Below, in pieces: positions 42,367-52,576 of a DNA stretch of 64,000 bases; the stretch's first letter is position 1; each line of letters opens with the position of its first letter. A model generated the notes under the pieces. The model was given only the letters and a program-made list of their open reading frames with translations, did no database searches and was not told the DNA's origin. Made by a program: the position numbers and the translations under genes. This DNA is from QANA01 sp963665505 (GTDB lineage Bacteria; Bacillota; Clostridia; Christensenellales; Christensenellaceae): NCBI GenBank assembly GCA_963665505.1, contig OY762275.1, positions 1,240,001 to 1,304,000 of the forward strand, given 5' to 3'.

Positions 42367-42987
42367 TCATAGTGTGTCGACGAAAGTTAAATCCGAGGCT
42401 TTGACGCCCGGATAAGAGAGTTCTATATCATATACCTCAAACAGCGCATATACGTTCTGCAGGATATATTCTTCCATTTGGATCGGGTCCGTTATATTGC
42501 CGTATACATCGGCAATATCTTCCAAAAGCAAACTGACATTGTAATCCAGCAGGGAATCCGAAACAGCCCATTCCTTATATGCATCATCGCCCAGCCCCAG
42601 TTCCTGCTGGAGCGTCTCGGAAAAAAGCTTTTCCGTCCCATATATTTCTTCATCGGAAAGCTCTTCCATGTGATTGTCGAATTCTTCGTATAAAGAGTCC
42701 TTGTCGTACCCGACGTTATACAGCTCGGCAAAATACGAAAGAATATATCTTTCCGCCGATTTTATAAACAACTCGTCTTCTGCGGAAATTTCCGTTCCTT
42801 TGACATCCGCCGATACCTGCTGTTCGATCAGCAGCCTTTGGAAATCGAGTACCGTCATGACTACCTGGCCGTCAATCGTGAGCAATGGGTCTTCCGGCAG
42901 CAGGGAAGAAACCGTGTCCTTCTTCGCACAACCGCAGAAAACAAATAATAACAATACCGTAAGAAACAACAAAAAATATTTCTTCAT
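42367..42987 (-). CDS. Putative lipoprotein, unknown function
   Basis: A 206-aa secreted protein. The N-terminus MKKYFLLFLTVLLLFVFCGC is a lipoprotein signal with lipidated Cys20 likely (C18 and G19 before it make an unusual lipobox). The mature part is acidic and mostly helical, starting with LLPEDPLLTIDGQVV, a strand reminiscent of the N-terminal arm of SurA/PrsA-type foldases (x-V-x-G-x-x-I/V), but no parvulin domain follows. SD AGGAAAA. It sits between uvrA and the HAD gene on the same strand. Confidence 0.6.
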   Translation of the reverse strand: MKKYFLLFLTVLLLFVFCGCAKKDTVSSLLPEDPLLTIDGQVVMTVLDFQRLLIEQQVSADVKGTEISAEDELFIKSAERYILSYFAELYNVGYDKDSLYEEFDNHMEELSDEEIYGTEKLFSETLQQELGLGDDAYKEWAVSDSLLDYNVSLLLEDIADVYGNITDPIQMEEYILQNVYALFEVYDIELSYPGVKASDLTFVDTL

Positions 42988-43100
42988 TTTTTTCCTGTTT
43001 TTGAATTAAGCCATATGCGCCACAAAGAAGCCTGCCCACGCTCTTTTTATTATACCTGCCCTTATGAAAAGCCGCAAGCCCACCGCTAAAATGTTGCAGA

Positions 43101-45929
43101 TCATTTACACAGAACCTTTTTCAGGAATTCTCCCGTTGCGCTTTGCGGCATATCGGAAATTTCTTCGGGCGTACCGGTTGCGATGACCCACCCGCCTTCC
43201 TCTCCACCTTCCGGGCCAAGATCGATCACATAGTCTGCCGACTTGACCACATCCAGATTGTGTTCAATAACAACGATGGTATTTCCCATATCGGCAAGCT
43301 GAGCCAGGATGTTCAGAAGTTTTCTCACATCGTGCGCATGCAGTCCCGTCGTAGGCTCGTCCAAAATAAAGAGTGTATTCCCGGTCTGCCGGCGGGAAAG
43401 ATAAGCAGCCAATTTGATCCGCTGCGCTTCGCCGCCCGAAAGTGTCGTAGAAGATTGTCCGAGTTTTATATACGTCAATCCCACATCCTTCAGCACACGC
43501 AGGATCTGCTCGATCTTGGGTACATTTTTGAAGAATTCATACGCATCATCCACCGTCATATTCAGCACATCATAAATATTTTTCCCCTTATAATGGACTT
43601 CAAGCGTTTCTTTTGTGTACCGCATGCCCTTGCAGACTTCGCAGGGGACGTAAACATCCGGCAAAAAACTCATGCCGATCTTTATGATGCCGTCTCCTTT
43701 ACAGGCCTCACAACGCCCGCCCTTGACGTTGAAAGAGAAGCGGCCTTTATTATACCCGCGTGCTCTTGCATCGGCTGTGAGCGCAAAAATATTCCGTATA
43801 TGATCAAACACGCCCGTATACGTCGCCGGGTTGGAGCGGGGCGTACGCCCGATGGGGGATTGATCGATGTTTACGACCTTGTCGATCTTTTCCAGCCCTG
43901 ATATGTCCGTAAATTTTCCCGGGCGTACTTTGGAACCGTTCAGCCTCCGTGCGGTTGCTTTATACAGGACCTCGTCGACAAGCGTGGATTTCCCGCTGCC
44001 CGATACCCCCGTAATCGCGGTGATCACGCCGATCGGGATATCCACATCGATATTTTTAAGATTATGCTCTCTTGCGCCCGTGATGTGTATATACCCCTGG
44101 TCTCTCTTTCTTCTGGATACGGGTACGGGTATCTTCCGTCTGCCGGCAAGGTAATCTCCCGTCAGAGAGTTTTTGTTCGCCATGATTTCCGCCGGCGTAC
44201 CCTGCGCCACGACTCTGCCGCCGTAAATGCCGGCACCTGGGCCGATATCCACAATATAATCCGAGGCAAGCATCGTTTCTTCGTCGTGTTCTACGATCAA
44301 GAGCGTATTTCCCTGGTCTCTTAGATTTTTCAGCGTGGCCAGAAGCTTTGCATTATCCCGTTGGTGCAACCCGATACTCGGCTCGTCTAAAATATATAGA
44401 ACGCCCACCAACCCGGAACCGATCTGCGTGGCCAGGCGTATCCGCTGCGCTTCGCCGCCCGAAAGCGTTCCCGCGGAACGGGAGAGGGTCAGATAGCCCA
44501 AGCCGACATCGACCAGAAAATCCAGCCGCGCATTGAGTTCTTTCAATACCCGGTCTGCTACGGCCTGCTGCCGCTGGTTGAGTTTGAGCGCATTCAAAAA
44601 CGCCTTCGCGTCCACGATCGACATATCGGAAAGCTCGGCGATATTGATGCCGCCCAGTTTGACGGCCAGCGTTTCTTTCCGGTATCGCTGTCCGCCGCAG
44701 TCATGGCAGGGCATCTCGTACATATAACGGCGGATCTCCGTTTTTACGCCTTCGGAGGTTGTCTCGTTGAAACGGCGCTCCAGATTGGTGGCAATCCCTT
44801 CAAACGGACGTTTGTAATGTGAGACGCCGTTACTGTTCTTATACTCTATCGGGATCGCTTCCTCTCCCGAACCATACAAGACGATTTGTTTTGCAGTCTC
44901 CGGTAAATCTTTCCATGCCGTATACATGGAAAAACCATAGTGTTTTGCCACAGCGGCAACCTGCTGCCGGTTCCATTTGTCCCAAACCGAAAGGTTCCAA
45001 CCGCTGACTTTTACCGCACCCTGCGCAAGCGATAGATTCGGGTCGGACACTACCAGGTTTTCATCGACTTTCAAAAGAATGCCCAGCCCGGTACAAGTCG
45101 GGCAGGCACCGAAAGGACTGTTAAAGGAAAACATCCTGGGCGATATCTCTTCGATGCTGACGCCGCAGTCCGAGCAGGAATAATTTTCATTGAACAACAA
45201 TTCTTCACCGGTATCCGCATCCTGCACGATCGCAAGTCCTTTGGAGAGGCGAAGAGACGTTTCCAAAGAATCTGCCAGCCGCCTGTCCACATCCGGCCGG
45301 AGCCTCAGTCTGTCTACGATGACCTCGATCGTGTGCCTATTATTTTTAACCAAATGGAATTCTTCTTCCAACTGGTGCAACTCTCCGTCGATCCGCACCC
45401 GTGAAAATCCGCTTTTCGTCAGATCTTCCAATACTTTTTTATGTTCGCCTTTTTTAGCGCGGATCACGGGAGAAAGGATATGGAGCCGGGTATTTTCATC
45501 CCACGCGTGGATCTGCTCGATCATCTGGTCCACCGTCTGGCGTTCGATGGGCTTCCCGCACTTGGTGCAGTGGGGGATGCCGGCCCGCGCAAACAGGATA
45601 CGCAGGTAATCCTGTATCTCCGTCACCGTGCCCACCGTAGAACGCGGGTTTCGGCTGGTCGTTTTCTGGTCGATGGAAATAGCGGGGGAAAGACCTTCGA
45701 TGGATTCCACATCGGGTTTTTCCATCTGTCCCAAAAACTGACGGGCATAGGAAGAAAGCGATTCCACATACCGCCGTTGCCCTTCGGCATAGATCGTATC
45801 GAACGCAAGGGAAGACTTCCCACTCCCCGAAATACCCGTTATCACGATAAATTTATTGCGCGGAAGGTCCAGACTGATGTTTTTAAGATTATGTTCTTTC
45901 GCGCCCTTGATGCGTATATATTGATCCAA
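43101..45929 (-). CDS. uvrA: UvrABC excinuclease subunit A
   Basis: DNA damage sensor of nucleotide excision repair. The 942-aa protein has two ABC ATPase halves: Walker A GISGSGKSSLAFD (about 32-44) and GVSGSGKSTLVDEV; signature LSGGEAQRIRLATQIGSGL and LSGGEAQRIKLAAYLSR; and zinc motifs CSDC/CPTC and CEACKGDG/CEVCKG. Length is normal. Start ATG at 45929, 22 bases after uvrB, so both belong to one operon. Confidence 0.98.
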   Translation of the reverse strand: MDQYIRIKGAKEHNLKNISLDLPRNKFIVITGISGSGKSSLAFDTIYAEGQRRYVESLSSYARQFLGQMEKPDVESIEGLSPAISIDQKTTSRNPRSTVGTVTEIQDYLRILFARAGIPHCTKCGKPIERQTVDQMIEQIHAWDENTRLHILSPVIRAKKGEHKKVLEDLTKSGFSRVRIDGELHQLEEEFHLVKNNRHTIEVIVDRLRLRPDVDRRLADSLETSLRLSKGLAIVQDADTGEELLFNENYSCSDCGVSIEEISPRMFSFNSPFGACPTCTGLGILLKVDENLVVSDPNLSLAQGAVKVSGWNLSVWDKWNRQQVAAVAKHYGFSMYTAWKDLPETAKQIVLYGSGEEAIPIEYKNSNGVSHYKRPFEGIATNLERRFNETTSEGVKTEIRRYMYEMPCHDCGGQRYRKETLAVKLGGINIAELSDMSIVDAKAFLNALKLNQRQQAVADRVLKELNARLDFLVDVGLGYLTLSRSAGTLSGGEAQRIRLATQIGSGLVGVLYILDEPSIGLHQRDNAKLLATLKNLRDQGNTLLIVEHDEETMLASDYIVDIGPGAGIYGGRVVAQGTPAEIMANKNSLTGDYLAGRRKIPVPVSRRKRDQGYIHITGAREHNLKNIDVDIPIGVITAITGVSGSGKSTLVDEVLYKATARRLNGSKVRPGKFTDISGLEKIDKVVNIDQSPIGRTPRSNPATYTGVFDHIRNIFALTADARARGYNKGRFSFNVKGGRCEACKGDGIIKIGMSFLPDVYVPCEVCKGMRYTKETLEVHYKGKNIYDVLNMTVDDAYEFFKNVPKIEQILRVLKDVGLTYIKLGQSSTTLSGGEAQRIKLAAYLSRRQTGNTLFILDEPTTGLHAHDVRKLLNILAQLADMGNTIVVIEHNLDVVKSADYVIDLGPEGGEEGGWVIATGTPEEISDMPQSATGEFLKKVLCK

Positions 45930-45951
45930 AATATTTTTATCCTTATCTATC

Positions 45952-47910
45952 TTATTTTTGCTTCTTCAATTTTTTGATTTTGTCACGCAAGGCCGCCGCC
46001 ACTTCGAATTCCAGCGCAGCCGCCGCTTCTTTCATTTGTTTTTCCAGAATCGCAATATTTTTTTCCTCAAACCCAATGTCCTTGATGTCGATCTTTTGGC
46101 TCTCGACCTGATGGGAAAGCTCCAAATCCATATTTACTTCCTTCACGACGGAAGCCGGCGTGATGCCGTGCGCTTCATTATATACCTGCTGCAACTGACG
46201 GCGACGTTCCGTTTCCTGTACGGCGCTCCGGATGGACCTCGTCATGGTATCTGCATACAATATGACCTTGCCTTCGACATTGCGGGCCGCACGGCCGATC
46301 GTTTGTATCAAAGAAGTCTCATTGCGCAGGAATCCTTCTTTATCGGCATCCAGAATGGCGACCAGGGCAACTTCCGGGATATCCAAACCTTCCCGCAACA
46401 GATTGATGCCTACCAGCACATCGAATTCGCCCAGCCGTAAGCCACGCACGATATCGATCCGTTCCATCGTATCGATATCCGAATGCATGTACCGCACTTT
46501 AACGCCCATCTCCGCCAGATAATCCGTCAACCGCTCGGCCAGTTTTTTTGTCAGCGTCGTGACCAGCACACGGAAGCCTTTTTTCGTGACTTCGCGGATT
46601 TCCACCAGCAGATCGTCCAACTGATTTTCCACCGGACGGACCAATACTTCGGGATCCAGCAGGCCCGTGGGACGCACGATCTGCTCTACGATCGCATCTC
46701 CCGCCAGTTTCTTTTCGTATTCGGCGGGCGTGGCGGAACAGTAGATCACCTGATGGATATGCGCATTGAATTCGGCAAATGTAAGCGGCCGGTTATCTGC
46801 CGCCGCCGGCAGACGGAAACCGTATTTTATCAGCATTTCCTTCCGGGCTTTGTCTCCGTTGTACATGCCCCGTACCTGCGGGAGCGTCACATGGGACTCG
46901 TCCACGAACAAAAGATAATCGTCCGGGAAAAAGTCCATGAGGGTATAAGGTGGTTCGCCCGGTTTGCGCCCGTCGAAATAACGGGAATAGTTTTCGATGC
47001 CCGAACAGGAACCGATCTCTGAAAGCATTTCCATATCGTACGTGGTGCGCTGGAGAATCCGTTCCGCCTCAAGGTATTTTTCTTTTTGTTTGAACATCTC
47101 GGCCTGGGCAAGCATATCCGCCTTGATCTGCGGTATCTTGGATAAGATGCGTTCTCTGCCGATCGCATAATGGGTGGCGGGGAAGACCATCGCATAGCTG
47201 ACGGAGAGCAGGGGTTTGCCCGTAACGACATCCACTTCCAGTATCCGGTCGACCTCATCGCCGAAAAACTCTACCCGCAGCGCTTTGGAAAGTCCGCTCA
47301 TCGGGAATATCTCCACGATATCGCCGCGCACACGGAACGTGCCCCGGGTAAACTCTATATCGTTTCTCTTGAAATTTATGGCGACCAGCTCGTCCAGCAG
47401 CGTATCTCTGTTCAACGTTTGCCCCACGCGCAGAGAGACCGTCGCCGTTTTATAATCTTCCGGCGCGCCGATGCCATAAATGCAGGAGACGCTTGCGACC
47501 ACGATGACATCCCGCCTTTCCAGCAGGGCGGAAGTCGCGCTGTGGCGCATCCGGTCGATCTCCTCATTCATGCTGGAATCTTTTTCGATGTATAGATCGC
47601 GTTTTTCGATATAAGCCTCGGGTTGATAATAATCGTAATAACTAACGAAAAATTCCACGGCATTATGGGGAAAGAACTCTTTGAACTCACCGCAAAGCTG
47701 TGCCGCCAGCGTTTTATTGTGCGCAAGCACCAGTGTCGGCCGCTGCGTCTTTTCAATAACGTTGGCCATCGTGAAGGTTTTGCCCGAACCCGTGACGCCC
47801 AGCAATACCTGCCGCTTTATATTTTTGTTTATCCCGTCGACAAGCGCGTCGATCGCCTGGGGCTGTCCGCCCGCCGGTTTGAATTTCGATTCCAGTATGA
47901 AACGGTTCAA
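45952..47910 (-). CDS. uvrB: UvrABC excinuclease subunit B
   Basis: Helicase-like damage verifier. The 652-aa protein has Walker A GVTGSGKTFTMANV (about 38-51), the beta-hairpin region YYDYYQPEAYI, DESHVTLPQ, GINLLREGLDIPEV, QTIGRAARN and a C-terminal UVR domain (LEKQMKEAAAALEFEVAAALRDKI) that recruits UvrC. Start is TTG at 47910, seven bases after SD AAGGAG on the minus strand. A SigA promoter lies 40 bases upstream; I see no LexA box of the Bacillus CGAAC-N4-GTTCG type there. Confidence 0.98.
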   Translation of the reverse strand: MNRFILESKFKPAGGQPQAIDALVDGINKNIKRQVLLGVTGSGKTFTMANVIEKTQRPTLVLAHNKTLAAQLCGEFKEFFPHNAVEFFVSYYDYYQPEAYIEKRDLYIEKDSSMNEEIDRMRHSATSALLERRDVIVVASVSCIYGIGAPEDYKTATVSLRVGQTLNRDTLLDELVAINFKRNDIEFTRGTFRVRGDIVEIFPMSGLSKALRVEFFGDEVDRILEVDVVTGKPLLSVSYAMVFPATHYAIGRERILSKIPQIKADMLAQAEMFKQKEKYLEAERILQRTTYDMEMLSEIGSCSGIENYSRYFDGRKPGEPPYTLMDFFPDDYLLFVDESHVTLPQVRGMYNGDKARKEMLIKYGFRLPAAADNRPLTFAEFNAHIHQVIYCSATPAEYEKKLAGDAIVEQIVRPTGLLDPEVLVRPVENQLDDLLVEIREVTKKGFRVLVTTLTKKLAERLTDYLAEMGVKVRYMHSDIDTMERIDIVRGLRLGEFDVLVGINLLREGLDIPEVALVAILDADKEGFLRNETSLIQTIGRAARNVEGKVILYADTMTRSIRSAVQETERRRQLQQVYNEAHGITPASVVKEVNMDLELSHQVESQKIDIKDIGFEEKNIAILEKQMKEAAAALEFEVAAALRDKIKKLKKQK

Positions 47911-47949
47911 ATAAAAACTCCTTGCTTATGTTAAAATACATTGTTTACT

Positions 47950-47977
47950 ATTATAGCAACATTCCGTCTATTGTAAA
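47950..47977 (-). promoter_or_regulatory. Promoter of the uvrB-uvrA operon
   Basis: Minus strand: TTTACA (47977-47972), 16 bases, TATAAT (47955-47950). Confidence 0.65.
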
Positions 47978-48172
47978 TAAGTGCCGACTGCCGCATCTTT
48001 CTTTCGGACAAATTCTCGGGCAGACACATCCGTTTTTATGCCGGCTCACTCCGAAGGGAAATCTTTGCCCAAACAACAGAGTGTATACTCGATAATGATA
48101 ACACATATGTTTCTTTTAAGCAATACGCGGCGTAAAAAAATAAGTGTGCATTTCTTCTAAGAAACACTCGCT

Positions 48173-49927
48173 TCACGCATACCGTCCGTTTTTCGCAGCT
48201 TTTTCTTCCATCTCTGCCAAAAGCGCCGGATCCGGCACGACCTGCAGGGAACGCTGGTTTTTATACAATACCATCCCCGGCCTTGCGCCTTTTTGCTTCC
48301 ACACGTTTGCTTTTTTTGTATAGTCCACCGTGACTTTCCCGGCATCTTTGCCTCTGGAAAGGGTGGCGGCGATAACGGCCGCTTCCAGGATATCGGTTTC
48401 CGACGGATCTTTTCCTTTTGTGAAAAGGAGCACATGTGAACCGGGCATATTCTTTGCGTGAAACCAAAGTTCTTTCTCCGAAGCGATTTTTGTCGTCAAA
48501 ACGTCGTTCTGGCGGCTGTTTTTGCCGGCGAGAACTAAAAACCCGCCGCTCGTACAAAAGCGTTTTGGCGCCTCCAGGGGGTCTCTTTCGGCGGGCTTGT
48601 GTTTGGCTTCGGTTTGGATATACCCGTATTTTACAAGTGTCGCCCGGGTTTCCTGCAGGCTCTCCTTGTCGGCGGCTGTCAGGAGATCATATTCCAGCGC
48701 CCGCAAAAACTCCAGTTCTTCCGCATACGTTGCCGCCCGCGTCTTTGCGACAACCGCGCCTTTTTTCATTTTGGATGCGCGTTTATAATATCTGCCCGCA
48801 TTCTGCGCGGGGGAGAGGGAAGGGTCTAACGGGATCAGGATATCGCCGTTTGTGTAATAATTGAATACCTGTGCCGCCGCGGCTCCTTTTTTCAGCCGGT
48901 AGAGGTTCGCCGACAGCAGTTCGCCGTAGGCAAAGAACTTTTTTGCATCCTCTCCGGCCTGCACGGTTTCCAATTGTATCTTCAGTTTCTTTTCCACGCG
49001 GGCGATATCTTTCCCGATGATTTTCAGCAGGTCCGACCGTGCGGATTCCAGCGTCTGCACGGCTTCGCGCATCGTGTAAAAAGCGTCTATCATGGCGTTC
49101 ACGGACGAAAAGCATTTTCTTTTTTCCGCAGGATACTGCCCGCAGGGAAGCGCCGAGAAAAAGACGGGCAATTCTTCCATATTCGTCTGCAAACAGGGGT
49201 TCGGCCGGCATACCGCCCGTTCAATATAATTTTGCATATGAGCGGCAAACCCGGGGATTTCTTTTCCGGCAAGGACCGGAAGGAAAGCTTCTCCAAAATA
49301 CGTATATACGAGTTCTTTTGCAATGGCCGGGGAAACCCCCTGTATCTTTTTCACGATGCCGTAAGGCAGCTCCACATTCGCCAGCAAAGCAGCCAGTTCA
49401 CTCTTATCGGTCGCCAGCGGATCTATCTTATCCGTTTCAGGCAACGCATATTTCTTGCCGGGCAACACCTGCCGTATACTGCTCGTATCCAAGGATACGT
49501 GCCGTATGCTGTCCAATATCTTTTCCTCGGTGTCCAGCAATATGATATTACTGTATTTGCCCATTAATTCCGCTGCCAGCGTATAAACGCAGGAAAAACC
49601 CATTTCGTCCCGCGCTTCTATTCGGATATGCACGATCCTATCCAGCCCAAACTGCATTATATTGGCGATCCGTCCGCCCACCAGATGTTTCCGGAGGACC
49701 ATGCAGAAATTCGGGGCTTTCTGCGGATTGGTTTTGAACGCTTCTGTTAAATGGATACGGCAGTCGGAACCGGAAGCGGAAATGAGCAGACGTTTTTTCC
49801 CTTCGCCGGAATGCAGTTGCAGCAGCACCGCATCTCTCGCAGGCTGATAGATTTTTTCTATTTTCGCGCCATATAAAGAATGCAGCTCTATTACGGCAGC
49901 TGCCAGCGTAATCCCGTCAATGATCAT
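48173..49927 (-). CDS. rqcH: Ribosome quality control protein RqcH (NFACT family)
   Basis: RqcH binds stalled 50S subunits and adds alanine tails to the nascent chain. The 584-aa protein has an NFACT-N domain (1-~200) with the functionally essential Asp-Arg pair at 96-97 (GLDRIVHI), helix-hairpin-helix and coiled-coil middle regions, and a C-terminal NFACT-R domain (about 455-560: WFHAKNMPGSHVLLFTKG). Older names are fibronectin-binding protein or FbpA. ATG with SD GAAAGAGAGG on the minus strand; divergent from rph. Confidence 0.94.
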   Translation of the reverse strand: MIIDGITLAAAVIELHSLYGAKIEKIYQPARDAVLLQLHSGEGKKRLLISASGSDCRIHLTEAFKTNPQKAPNFCMVLRKHLVGGRIANIMQFGLDRIVHIRIEARDEMGFSCVYTLAAELMGKYSNIILLDTEEKILDSIRHVSLDTSSIRQVLPGKKYALPETDKIDPLATDKSELAALLANVELPYGIVKKIQGVSPAIAKELVYTYFGEAFLPVLAGKEIPGFAAHMQNYIERAVCRPNPCLQTNMEELPVFFSALPCGQYPAEKRKCFSSVNAMIDAFYTMREAVQTLESARSDLLKIIGKDIARVEKKLKIQLETVQAGEDAKKFFAYGELLSANLYRLKKGAAAAQVFNYYTNGDILIPLDPSLSPAQNAGRYYKRASKMKKGAVVAKTRAATYAEELEFLRALEYDLLTAADKESLQETRATLVKYGYIQTEAKHKPAERDPLEAPKRFCTSGGFLVLAGKNSRQNDVLTTKIASEKELWFHAKNMPGSHVLLFTKGKDPSETDILEAAVIAATLSRGKDAGKVTVDYTKKANVWKQKGARPGMVLYKNQRSLQVVPDPALLAEMEEKAAKNGRYA

Positions 49928-49993
49928 AGTTGCCTCTCTTTCGACATGCTACCATTATACCTCTTTTTTAGGAGTGTGCCAACCGGCCGCTTA

Positions 49994-50021
49994 TTGCATT
50001 ATTTTATGCGTATGTTACAAT
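49994..50021 (+). promoter_or_regulatory. Promoter of the rph-rdgB-yfcE operon
   Basis: TTGCAT (49994-49999), 16 bases, TACAAT (50016-50021) with extended -10 TG at 50013-50014. Confidence 0.7.
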
Positions 50022-50058
50022 AAATATCGAAAAATACGCTAAGCGACAGGAGGCAATT

Positions 50059-50772
50059 ATGTCGAGGATAGACGGACGCGCTCCGGATCAGCTCAGGAAT
50101 CTGCACATCACGCCGGGATTCATGCCCAATTCTGGAGGATCCTGTTTTATCGAATGGGGGAACACGCGCGTCCTTGTAACGGCAAACGCCGATTGGAAGA
50201 TCCCGCCTTTCCTGGAAGGGACGGGGCGCGGATGGCTGACCGCGGAATATGCGATGCTGCCTGGATCCACCGGTGTGCGCAAAGCACGTGAGCGTCTGCG
50301 CAGCGATTCCCGCAGCATAGAGATCCAGCGGCTGATCGGCCGCAGTCTCCGCTCCATTATGGATTTTACCGCTATCCCGCAGATCACGATCACCGTAGAC
50401 GCGGATGTGGTGCAGGCGGACGGCGGCACGCGTACGGCTTCCATCACGGGCGGGTATGTCGCAGTCGCCCTGCTCATAAAAAAACTCCTTACGGACGGAT
50501 TGATCGAGAGAAGTCCGCTGGGCACTTACCTTGCCGCGGTCTCGGCAGGCATCTTAAACGAGACACCCCTGCTTGACCTGTGCTACCAGGAAGATTCCCG
50601 TGCCCAGGCCGATATGAACTACGTCGCGGCAGAATCCGGCGACGTTTGCGAAATACAGATATCCGGGGAGAAACGACCCGTCAGCCCGGAGGAGCTTTCC
50701 GCTCTTTTTGCGCTGTGCAAAAAAGGCGTCCGCGCGCTTATCGATATCCAAAAGGAGATACTGGAGAAATGA
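50059..50772 (+). CDS. rph: Ribonuclease PH
   Basis: Phosphorolytic 3' exoribonuclease for tRNA maturation. The 237-aa protein has GSCFIEWGNTRVLVTA, GTGRGWLTAEYAMLPGST, SIEIQRLIGRSLRS, DADVVQADGGTRTASITG and DMNYVAAESGDVCEIQ in the expected order. The phosphate-site stretch before EIQRLIGR reads SDSRS instead of the usual GRT. Strong SD GACAGGAGG. First gene of a tight three-gene operon with ATGA overlaps. Confidence 0.96.
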   Translation: MSRIDGRAPDQLRNLHITPGFMPNSGGSCFIEWGNTRVLVTANADWKIPPFLEGTGRGWLTAEYAMLPGSTGVRKARERLRSDSRSIEIQRLIGRSLRSIMDFTAIPQITITVDADVVQADGGTRTASITGGYVAVALLIKKLLTDGLIERSPLGTYLAAVSAGILNETPLLDLCYQEDSRAQADMNYVAAESGDVCEIQISGEKRPVSPEELSALFALCKKGVRALIDIQKEILEK

Positions 50773-51374
50773 GAAAACTCGTCATTGCTACCGGAAATCC
50801 CGGTAAAGTACGAGAAATAAAAGCGATTTTGCACGATAGCTACGATGCGGTCGTTTCCATGAGGGAAGAGGGGATCAAAATCGATATCATCGAAGATGCC
50901 GATTCTTTTCTGGGAAACGCAGCAAAAAAAGCGCTCGCCGTGAGCCTGTGTACAAAATGGGACGTTGTCGCAGACGATTCCGGGCTTTGTGTGGAAGGCC
51001 TGGGGGGACGCCCGGGCGTATATTCCGCAAGATATTCCGCCGGCGGTACAGACAAAGGCAACAACCAAAAACTGGTCGAAGAAGTTTCCTTATTGGAGGA
51101 GCAGCAGAGAAAAGCGTATTATGCCTGCGCGATCGTACTTGCCCGGCAGGGGAAAAAGGTCTTCCAGTGCGAAGGCCGGTGTTACGGACAAATCATCCTG
51201 CAGCCCCGGGGAACACAGGGGTTCGGCTACGACCCCTACTTTTATCTGCCGGCATATAAAAAAACATTTGGAGAACTGGATCCCGCCATCAAAAACAAAA
51301 TCAGCCACCGCGCCGTTGCACTCGAGGAATTCAGGCACTTTGCAGAAGGGGAGACCGCTTCCAAAAAAGTATGA
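50769..51374 (+). CDS. rdgB: Non-canonical purine NTP pyrophosphatase (RdgB/HAM1)
   Basis: Hydrolyses XTP, ITP and dITP to keep them out of nucleic acids. The 201-aa product has IATGNPGKVREIKAIL (about 5-20), the metal-binding VVADDSGLCVEGLGGRPGVYSARYSAG and GTQGFGYDPYF. The family's E-N-A segment reads SFLGNAAKKA here. The ATG overlaps the rph stop and its SD (GGAGAA) lies inside rph. rph followed by rdgB is a common pair in Bacillota. Confidence 0.96.
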   Translation: MRKLVIATGNPGKVREIKAILHDSYDAVVSMREEGIKIDIIEDADSFLGNAAKKALAVSLCTKWDVVADDSGLCVEGLGGRPGVYSARYSAGGTDKGNNQKLVEEVSLLEEQQRKAYYACAIVLARQGKKVFQCEGRCYGQIILQPRGTQGFGYDPYFYLPAYKKTFGELDPAIKNKISHRAVALEEFRHFAEGETASKKV

Positions 51375-51847
51375 AGAAAATATTGGTTGTCGCCGACACA
51401 CATAAAAATACGCTTGCTCTGAAAAGAGCGTATCGGCAAGCGGGCAAGATCGATTATTTGTTTCATCTGGGCGACAGCGCGTCGGATACGGCGGGCCTCG
51501 GCGATATCAAACCCGTACAGGTTTTGCGCGTCCGCGGGAACTGCGACTTCAGCAGCGCAAAGCTACAGGAAGAGATCTATCTCTGCGGTCAGAAGATCCT
51601 GTTGCTCCACGGGCATACCAAACGCGTAAAATATTCTCTGACCATGCTCGGCCTGTTTGCGGACGAGCAACAGGCCGAGGCGGTGCTATTCGGGCATACG
51701 CATATCCCCTGCATAGCGTACTCGCATGCGGGCCGGCTCTTATTCAACCCGGGCAGTCTGGGCGAACCCAGGAACGGCAAGCCGACGTTCGGCTTGCTTC
51801 TCGTCACAAAGGACGGTATTTTCCCAAAAATCGTGACGCTCGGTTGA
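51371..51847 (+). CDS. YfcE/MJ0936-type metallophosphoesterase
   Basis: A 158-aa calcineurin-like phosphodiesterase. Metal-binding motifs are VVADTHKN (Asp/His), FHLGDSA, RVRGNCD, LLHGHTKR and FGHTHIP, all in order. Members hydrolyse phosphodiesters in vitro; the physiological substrate is unknown. ATGA overlap with rdgB. In Bacillus the same triplet order (rph, ysnA, ysnB) occurs, which supports the arrangement. Confidence 0.93.
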   Translation: MKKILVVADTHKNTLALKRAYRQAGKIDYLFHLGDSASDTAGLGDIKPVQVLRVRGNCDFSSAKLQEEIYLCGQKILLLHGHTKRVKYSLTMLGLFADEQQAEAVLFGHTHIPCIAYSHAGRLLFNPGSLGEPRNGKPTFGLLLVTKDGIFPKIVTLG

Positions 51848-51856
51848 GCAATATAT

Positions 51857-52576
51857 TCATATAAGAACCGTCTTTTTATTTTTACTCATAGATTTTAAAT
51901 ATACCCGGAAGACACCGTTTGCATCACAGGTTGCCAGCAGGACTTTTTTGATTTCTTTTATGCCGTTTGCGGAAAGTTCTTTCTCCAGCCAGTTCCTATC
52001 TCTCCCGGCTTTCTGCAGGTTTTCTTTCATTACTTTGCCGTCCATGATCACATTGGCAACGATATCCTCCTGCGTGGGGGACAGGCCCATATCCGAAGGG
52101 AGTACCGGGCGATTTGCGGAAACCGGGATGAAACTGATTTTCCCGTTGGATTCCAAGATAGCCATATGGATATTCGCCAGGTCGAAGTACCCGTTTATCC
52201 GGCATTGCGTCAGGAATTCACAAAGATCCATTTTCGCATAGCGCATGTTGTTATAGTAAAAAGTATTGTCGCTGAATAAGACAACCGGAGAGCCGGTGAT
52301 CCATCTCCGCAAGAGGATAGACCTGTCCGTCAATTCAGAAAACAGGATCGTAAAGATCGCATAGATCGCAATGGCGACCACAAATTCCCATATGCCGATA
52401 TTAAGAGCGCCCGCGATCGCCATATCGGCGGCGATCGACCCGATCGTTATGCTCGTCGTATAGTCGAAAACGCTCAATTGAGACATCTCTCTGCGGCCTA
52501 TGAGTTTCGCAAATAAGAACAATGTAAAAAATGACAGGATTGGTGTTGCAACCACACGTAAAATTTCGCTGTACAT
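51857..52576 (-). CDS. DUF421 (YetF-type) membrane protein
   Basis: A 239-aa protein with three N-terminal membrane helices and a cytoplasmic alpha/beta DUF421 domain. Visible features are KLIGRREMSQLSVFDYTTSITIGSIAADMA, the RR-x-I-T-G-x-P-V-V-L-F segment and the NGKISFIPVS strand. YetF-type proteins are found in spore-formers, some in spore membranes; function is poorly known. I start at the ATG at 52576, close to the first helix; a GTG at 52636 would add 20 residues without a helix. Convergent with yfcE. Confidence 0.88.
   Translation of the reverse strand: MYSEILRVVATPILSFFTLFLFAKLIGRREMSQLSVFDYTTSITIGSIAADMAIAGALNIGIWEFVVAIAIYAIFTILFSELTDRSILLRRWITGSPVVLFSDNTFYYNNMRYAKMDLCEFLTQCRINGYFDLANIHMAILESNGKISFIPVSANRPVLPSDMGLSPTQEDIVANVIMDGKVMKENLQKAGRDRNWLEKELSANGIKEIKKVLLATCDANGVFRVYLKSMSKNKKTVLI

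Noticed and set aside
47911..48172. LexA/SOS box ahead of uvrB
   Set aside because: No CGAAC-N4-GTTCG-like sequence was found; clostridial variants of the box could be missed by eye.
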